Shown here piece by piece: positions 5,771 through 8,533 of a stretch of 8,533 nucleotides of DNA. How positions within the stretch are numbered: position 1 is the first letter of the stretch; each line of letters starts with the position of its first letter. The DNA is from Armatimonadota bacterium (GTDB lineage Bacteria > Armatimonadota > Abditibacteriia > CG2-30-59-28), in the NCBI GenBank assembly GCA_016199605.1, contig JACQGJ010000368.1, positions 1 through 8,533 of the forward strand, written 5' to 3'. Under the pieces are notes generated by a model. It ran no database searches. It saw only the letters and a program-made list of their open reading frames with translations, and was not told where the DNA came from. The translations under genes were made by a program, and so were the position numbers.

Positions 5771-8407
5771 ACCCTTTACGTCACTACCAAAGGCAGGGAC
5801 GACTGGTCGGGGCGTCTTGCCAAGCCCAACGCAACCAGGACCGATGGGCCGCTGGCTTCGCTGCAAGGAGCGAGAGATGCCGTCCGCAAGTTGAAGTCCC
5901 GGGGCGCGTTGACGGAGCCGGTGCACGTCGTTATCGGGGGCGGGAAATACTCGTTCACTGATCCGATTACCTTTACGCCTGAGGACTGCGGGACGGAGCG
6001 ATGTCCGGTGGTTTACGAAGCCGCACTTGGAGCGAAACCGGTCTTCAGCGGAGGACGAGGCCTGACGGGTTTCAAGCGCGGGCGACAGGGTGTGTGGACG
6101 ACACAGATTCCGGAAGTGAGGGAAGGCAAGTGGTACTTCGAGCAACTTTGGGTGAACGGACAGCGCGCGACTCGCGCCCGGACCCCGAACAAGTTCTACC
6201 ACTACATGCTCCGCAAGCCGCGGCCGGGACTGGATCCCGGCAGGTCGTTCGTTGGTAGCGCCGAGGACCTCAAGCCTCTGTTGTCGATCCCGCAGTCACA
6301 ACTCAAGGATGTGACGCTCGTAGCCTACCACTCCTGGGAAACGTCTCGCCATCGCCTTGACTCGGTGGAGGCGGACACCAACACGGTCATCACGACGGGA
6401 AACGCTCCCTGGGAATTCAATGCATGGGGGGGGAACCAGCGCTACCATCTGGAGAACCTCAAAGAAGCCCTCGACCAGCCGGGCGAGTGGTTCCTCGACC
6501 GTGACGGAACGCTCTACTACAAGCCTTTGCCCGGTGAGGACATGACCAAAGCGGAAGTAATCGCGCCGTCTGGCTCGGACCACTTCGTGAGCTTTGTCGG
6601 GGAGCCGACCCTGGGTCAGACGGTGGAGCATATCACTCTGAAAGGTCTGGCGTTCCGTCACGCTCAGTACGTTCTTCCCCCGCAAGGTCACGGCGACGGA
6701 CAAGCCGAAGTAACTCTGCCCGCCGTCGTTATGCTTGACGGCGCACAACACATTTCCATCGAAGATTGCGAGATCGGCCACGCCGGACTTCACGGCCTCT
6801 GGTTCCGTCACGGGTGCCGTGATTGTCAGGTGGTTCGCACCTACCTCCACGACCTGGGCGCGGGCGGGGTGAAGATCGGCGAAGGCTGGGGAACGGACCT
6901 GAAAGATCCGGCCGCGCAAACCAGTCGGATCACCGTGGATAACAACATCATCCATCACGGCGCGCGCCTCCATCACGGAGCCATTGGAGTGTGGGTCGGC
7001 CACAGCGGGAACAACAAGGTGACTCACAACGACATCGCCGACTTCTTCTATACAGGGATCTCCGTGGGCTGGGTCTGGGGCTACGGCGAGAGCCTCGCGA
7101 CCAACAACACGATTGACTTCAACCACATCCATCACCTCGGCTGGGGCATGTTGAGCGACATGGGCGGGGTGTATACCCTCGGGCCTTCCGCGGGAACGAC
7201 CGTCAGTAACAATGTCATTCACGACGTCTATTCCTACGACCGCTACGGCCGCGGCGGTTGGGGACTCTACAACGACGAAGGCAGCTCGAACATCGTGATG
7301 GAGAACAACCTGGTTTACGACGTGAAGACCGGAACCTACCACCAGCACTACGGGACGGGGAACGTTCTCCGGAACAACATCCTCGCCTACAGCATGGAGG
7401 GACAGGTCCAACGGTCGCGTGTCGAGGACCACCTGTCGTTCACCTATCGGAACAACCTTGTGCTGTGGAAGAAGGGCCAGAAGTTCGCTGCCGCCGGAAC
7501 CACGAAGGACGACAAGGTCAAGTTTGAGAGCAATCTTTACTGGGCTTCCGGCGATCCGGTGGACTTCGAAGGGATGACGCTGGAAGAACGCCAGAAGTCG
7601 GGGCAGGATGTTGGCTCCCTCGTCGCCGACCCGAAATTCGTTGACCCGGAGCATTACGACTTCCACCTCCAAGCCGATTCCCCGGCTTCGACGATCGGCT
7701 TCAGACCTTTCGACTACTCGAAGGCGGGAGTGTATGGAAATCCATCCTGGATCAAGCTGGCGAAGAGCAAGACCTTCCCCAAAGTTGAGTTCGCCCCCGA
7801 ACCTCCACCACCGCCGCCCTTGACCTTCAAGGACGATTTCGAGGCCACGCCAATCGGTGGCCCGCCCAACAACGCTCAAGTCAATGTTGAGAACAAGGGC
7901 GACTCCATCGCAGTCACCGAGGAGACGGCAGCCAGCGGCAAGCACAGCCTGAAGATCGTAGACGCGCCCGGGCTGGAATTCGGATTCAACCCGCACTTCC
8001 TCTACAGCCCGAGCCATCAGGACGGCGTCACCCGGTTCAGCTTCGACATGCGCATCGAGCCGGGGGTCGTCATGTATCTCGAAGGCCGCGATTGGCGGAA
8101 GCCAGAGTATCTCGTGGGTCCAAGCTTCTGGGTCCGCGATCGGCAGTTGTCGGTTGGTGATAAGGTCCTCGTCGAACTGCCTGAGAGTCAGTGGTTCCAC
8201 GTCGATCTGGTGTTCGGCGTGGGGAGCAAGATGAACGGAAAGTGGGACCTCACCCTCGACCTGCCCGGTCAGGAACCCAAGCGGTTCACCGACCTCGCCA
8301 CCGGCAGCCCGGACTTCAGCGTGCTGACCTGGCTCGGCTTCAGCAGCAGCGCGACGGAGAAGGCCGTCTTCTACCTCGACAATCTTGAGCTTACCAGCAG
8401 TCAGTAG
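5687..8407 (+). CDS. Secreted GH141-like right-handed parallel beta-helix protein with C-terminal beta-sandwich domain
   Basis: This is a complete 906-residue protein, probably an exported carbohydrate-active enzyme. The ATG at 5687 has a good Shine-Dalgarno site. Residues 1-28 form a signal peptide: basic SRRTR, a hydrophobic core, then a likely cut near MANSA. The arginine pair only loosely fits a Tat signal. Residues 30-170 carry hallmarks of GH141-like proteins: LYVTTKGRDDWSG, the GARDAVRKLK helix, TPEDCGTERCPVVYEA and WYFEQLWVNGQRATRARTPN. Next come a GEWFLDRDGTLYYKP motif and beta-helix coils rich in N/H/I-x-I (about 345-590). These contain VGWVWGYGE (460-468), SDMGGVYTLG (490-499) and LYNDEGSSN (527-535). 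D491, D530 and E531 are candidate acids for catalysis by position only. Six prolines (706-711) link to a jelly-roll-like domain (712-906). Characterised GH141 members are alpha-L-fucosidase or xylanase; the substrate here cannot be told, and a lyase or non-catalytic role is possible. The gene follows the giant gene after a 123-base gap. Confidence 0.88.
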   Translation: MFSRRTRTIEAATIALTFIGGVLMANSATLYVTTKGRDDWSGRLAKPNATRTDGPLASLQGARDAVRKLKSRGALTEPVHVVIGGGKYSFTDPITFTPEDCGTERCPVVYEAALGAKPVFSGGRGLTGFKRGRQGVWTTQIPEVREGKWYFEQLWVNGQRATRARTPNKFYHYMLRKPRPGLDPGRSFVGSAEDLKPLLSIPQSQLKDVTLVAYHSWETSRHRLDSVEADTNTVITTGNAPWEFNAWGGNQRYHLENLKEALDQPGEWFLDRDGTLYYKPLPGEDMTKAEVIAPSGSDHFVSFVGEPTLGQTVEHITLKGLAFRHAQYVLPPQGHGDGQAEVTLPAVVMLDGAQHISIEDCEIGHAGLHGLWFRHGCRDCQVVRTYLHDLGAGGVKIGEGWGTDLKDPAAQTSRITVDNNIIHHGARLHHGAIGVWVGHSGNNKVTHNDIADFFYTGISVGWVWGYGESLATNNTIDFNHIHHLGWGMLSDMGGVYTLGPSAGTTVSNNVIHDVYSYDRYGRGGWGLYNDEGSSNIVMENNLVYDVKTGTYHQHYGTGNVLRNNILAYSMEGQVQRSRVEDHLSFTYRNNLVLWKKGQKFAAAGTTKDDKVKFESNLYWASGDPVDFEGMTLEERQKSGQDVGSLVADPKFVDPEHYDFHLQADSPASTIGFRPFDYSKAGVYGNPSWIKLAKSKTFPKVEFAPEPPPPPPLTFKDDFEATPIGGPPNNAQVNVENKGDSIAVTEETAASGKHSLKIVDAPGLEFGFNPHFLYSPSHQDGVTRFSFDMRIEPGVVMYLEGRDWRKPEYLVGPSFWVRDRQLSVGDKVLVELPESQWFHVDLVFGVGSKMNGKWDLTLDLPGQEPKRFTDLATGSPDFSVLTWLGFSSSATEKAVFYLDNLELTSSQ
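7802..8404 (+). other. Hexaproline linker and C-terminal jelly-roll-like domain
   Basis: Six consecutive prolines separate the beta-helix from a roughly 195-residue domain. That domain opens LTFKDDFEATPIGGPP and ends FYLDNLELTSSQ. The D-D-F-E opening, the S-G-K-H-S-L-K-I-V-D strand, the central F-S-F-D-M-R-I strand and the closing Y-L-D-N-L-E-L strand are typical of concanavalin A/LamG-like or carbohydrate-binding beta-sandwich domains that follow secreted glycosidases. A carbohydrate-binding role is inference from this layout; no binding residues can be assigned by eye. Confidence 0.5.
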
Positions 8408-8420
8408 AAGTCGAATCCGC

Positions 8421-8426
8421 GGAGGA
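8421..8426 (+). promoter_or_regulatory. Ribosome binding site ahead of the 16-codon frame
   Basis: GGAGGA lies seven to eight bases upstream of the ATG at 8434, starting 14 bases after the stop of the beta-helix gene. It is as strong as the site of the large upstream gene. The stretch from here to the ATG closely resembles that gene's own leader: 14 of 16 aligned columns are identical between 8422-8436 and 5674-5689. Confidence 0.5.
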
Positions 8427-8433
8427 ATCATTC

Positions 8434-8484
8434 ATGCCGACTCGTCGGCGCCACGTCGCGGTGAAAATGCCAGAACGTTTGTAG
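8434..8484 (+). CDS. Possible 16-residue peptide or remnant 5' end of a disrupted gene
   Basis: ATG at 8434 with a strong Shine-Dalgarno sequence opens a frame of 16 codons (MPTRRRHVAVKMPERL), stopped by TAG at 8482-8484. Its stop directly abuts, and slightly precedes, the repeat unit beginning at 8487. I do not recognise the peptide; it is basic, with three consecutive arginines. The codons just after the start form a hairpin (GCCGAC at 8436-8441 with GTCGGC at 8444-8449) that could hinder initiation. It could be a true small peptide, a leader peptide for a gene beyond the edge, the surviving start of a gene cut by the repeat, or chance. The good ribosome site is the only positive evidence. 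Confidence 0.25.
   Translation: MPTRRRHVAVKMPERL
8436..8449 (+). other. GC-rich hairpin just downstream of the beta-helix gene
   Basis: GCCGAC and GTCGGC are perfect complements with two bases between them; with a realistic loop this is a five-pair stem around CTCG. It begins at the last base of the ATG at 8434. No T-tract follows, so termination is not indicated; it may affect translation of the short frame or mRNA 3' stability. Confidence 0.2.
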
Positions 8485-8486
8485 TA

Positions 8487-8533
8487 GTGCGATTCATCGC
8501 ACGTTACCCACCGGCACACGTGCGATGAATCGC
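8487..8533. repeat. REP/MITE-like inverted repeat, running off the right edge
   Basis: GCGATTCATCGCACGT (8489-8504) is the exact reverse complement of ACGTGCGATGAATCGC (8518-8533), a 16-bp perfect stem around a 13-base loop. Each arm also contains its own near-palindrome: 8487-8502 is GTGCGAT-TC-ATCGCAC, and the right arm is the same unit inverted, missing only its last two bases at the edge. Paired, self-complementary units in opposite orientation in a gene-free tail are typical of REP/BIME or MITE-like elements. No transposase gene or T-tract is present here. It could also act as a 3' mRNA stabiliser or a factor-dependent stop for the gene upstream. Confidence 0.7.

Noticed and set aside
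6296..8431. 711-codon open frame on the minus strand across the beta-helix gene
   Set aside because: Antisense to a gene with clear family motifs. The translation is V/R/D/E-rich without domains, so it is a shadow of codon bias.
8487..8533. CRISPR array or tRNA at the right end
   Set aside because: Only two units in opposite orientation with a 13-base loop, not direct repeats with spacers, and no cloverleaf or conserved tRNA boxes.

Overview
The window holds two large co-directional plus-strand genes and almost no non-coding DNA. Base composition is GC-rich (roughly 60% by eye), and both genes have GC-rich third positions. No taxonomic marker gene is present. The second gene belongs to a family of secreted, GH141-like parallel beta-helix proteins, common in my recollection in Planctomycetota, Armatimonadota, Verrucomicrobiota and Bacteroidota. 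Together with the very large, poorly recognisable first protein, this suggests an environmental bacterium of the Planctomycetota/Armatimonadota type. That placement is an inference, not a demonstration.

Layout: positions 1-5563 carry the 3' part of a giant gene. It is open to the left window edge, and at least 1853 residues are visible. The encoded protein has an unrecognised N-terminal region, one IPT/TIG-like immunoglobulin-fold domain (about residues 250-345 counted from the TTG at 14), and then about 1500 residues of mostly helical, charged, coiled-coil-like sequence with a TPR-like unit. I see no transmembrane segment in it and no enzymatic motif I can defend. A 123-base gap (5564-5686) follows, with a weak promoter candidate, a small hairpin and a clear Shine-Dalgarno sequence. 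Positions 5687-8407 encode a complete 906-residue protein: signal peptide, GH141-like N-terminal region, right-handed parallel beta-helix, hexaproline linker and C-terminal beta-sandwich domain. It is probably an exported carbohydrate-active protein.

The last 126 bases hold a strong ribosome binding site driving only a 16-codon reading frame (8434-8484). Immediately after it comes a striking inverted-repeat structure: two opposed copies of a GTGCGATT(C)ATCGCAC-type unit, forming a 16-bp perfect stem that runs off the right edge. This looks like a REP/MITE-type intergenic repeat.

How the genes work together: the order and spacing allow co-transcription, but nothing in the sequence shows that they share a pathway. 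The beta-helix protein probably acts outside the cytoplasm on polysaccharide. The giant protein could be a surface or scaffold protein, judging only from its IPT-like domain and coiled coils. No RNA genes, CRISPR arrays, transposase genes or defence genes are visible. I do not find a convincing complete new system; the least explained items are the giant protein and the terminal repeat.
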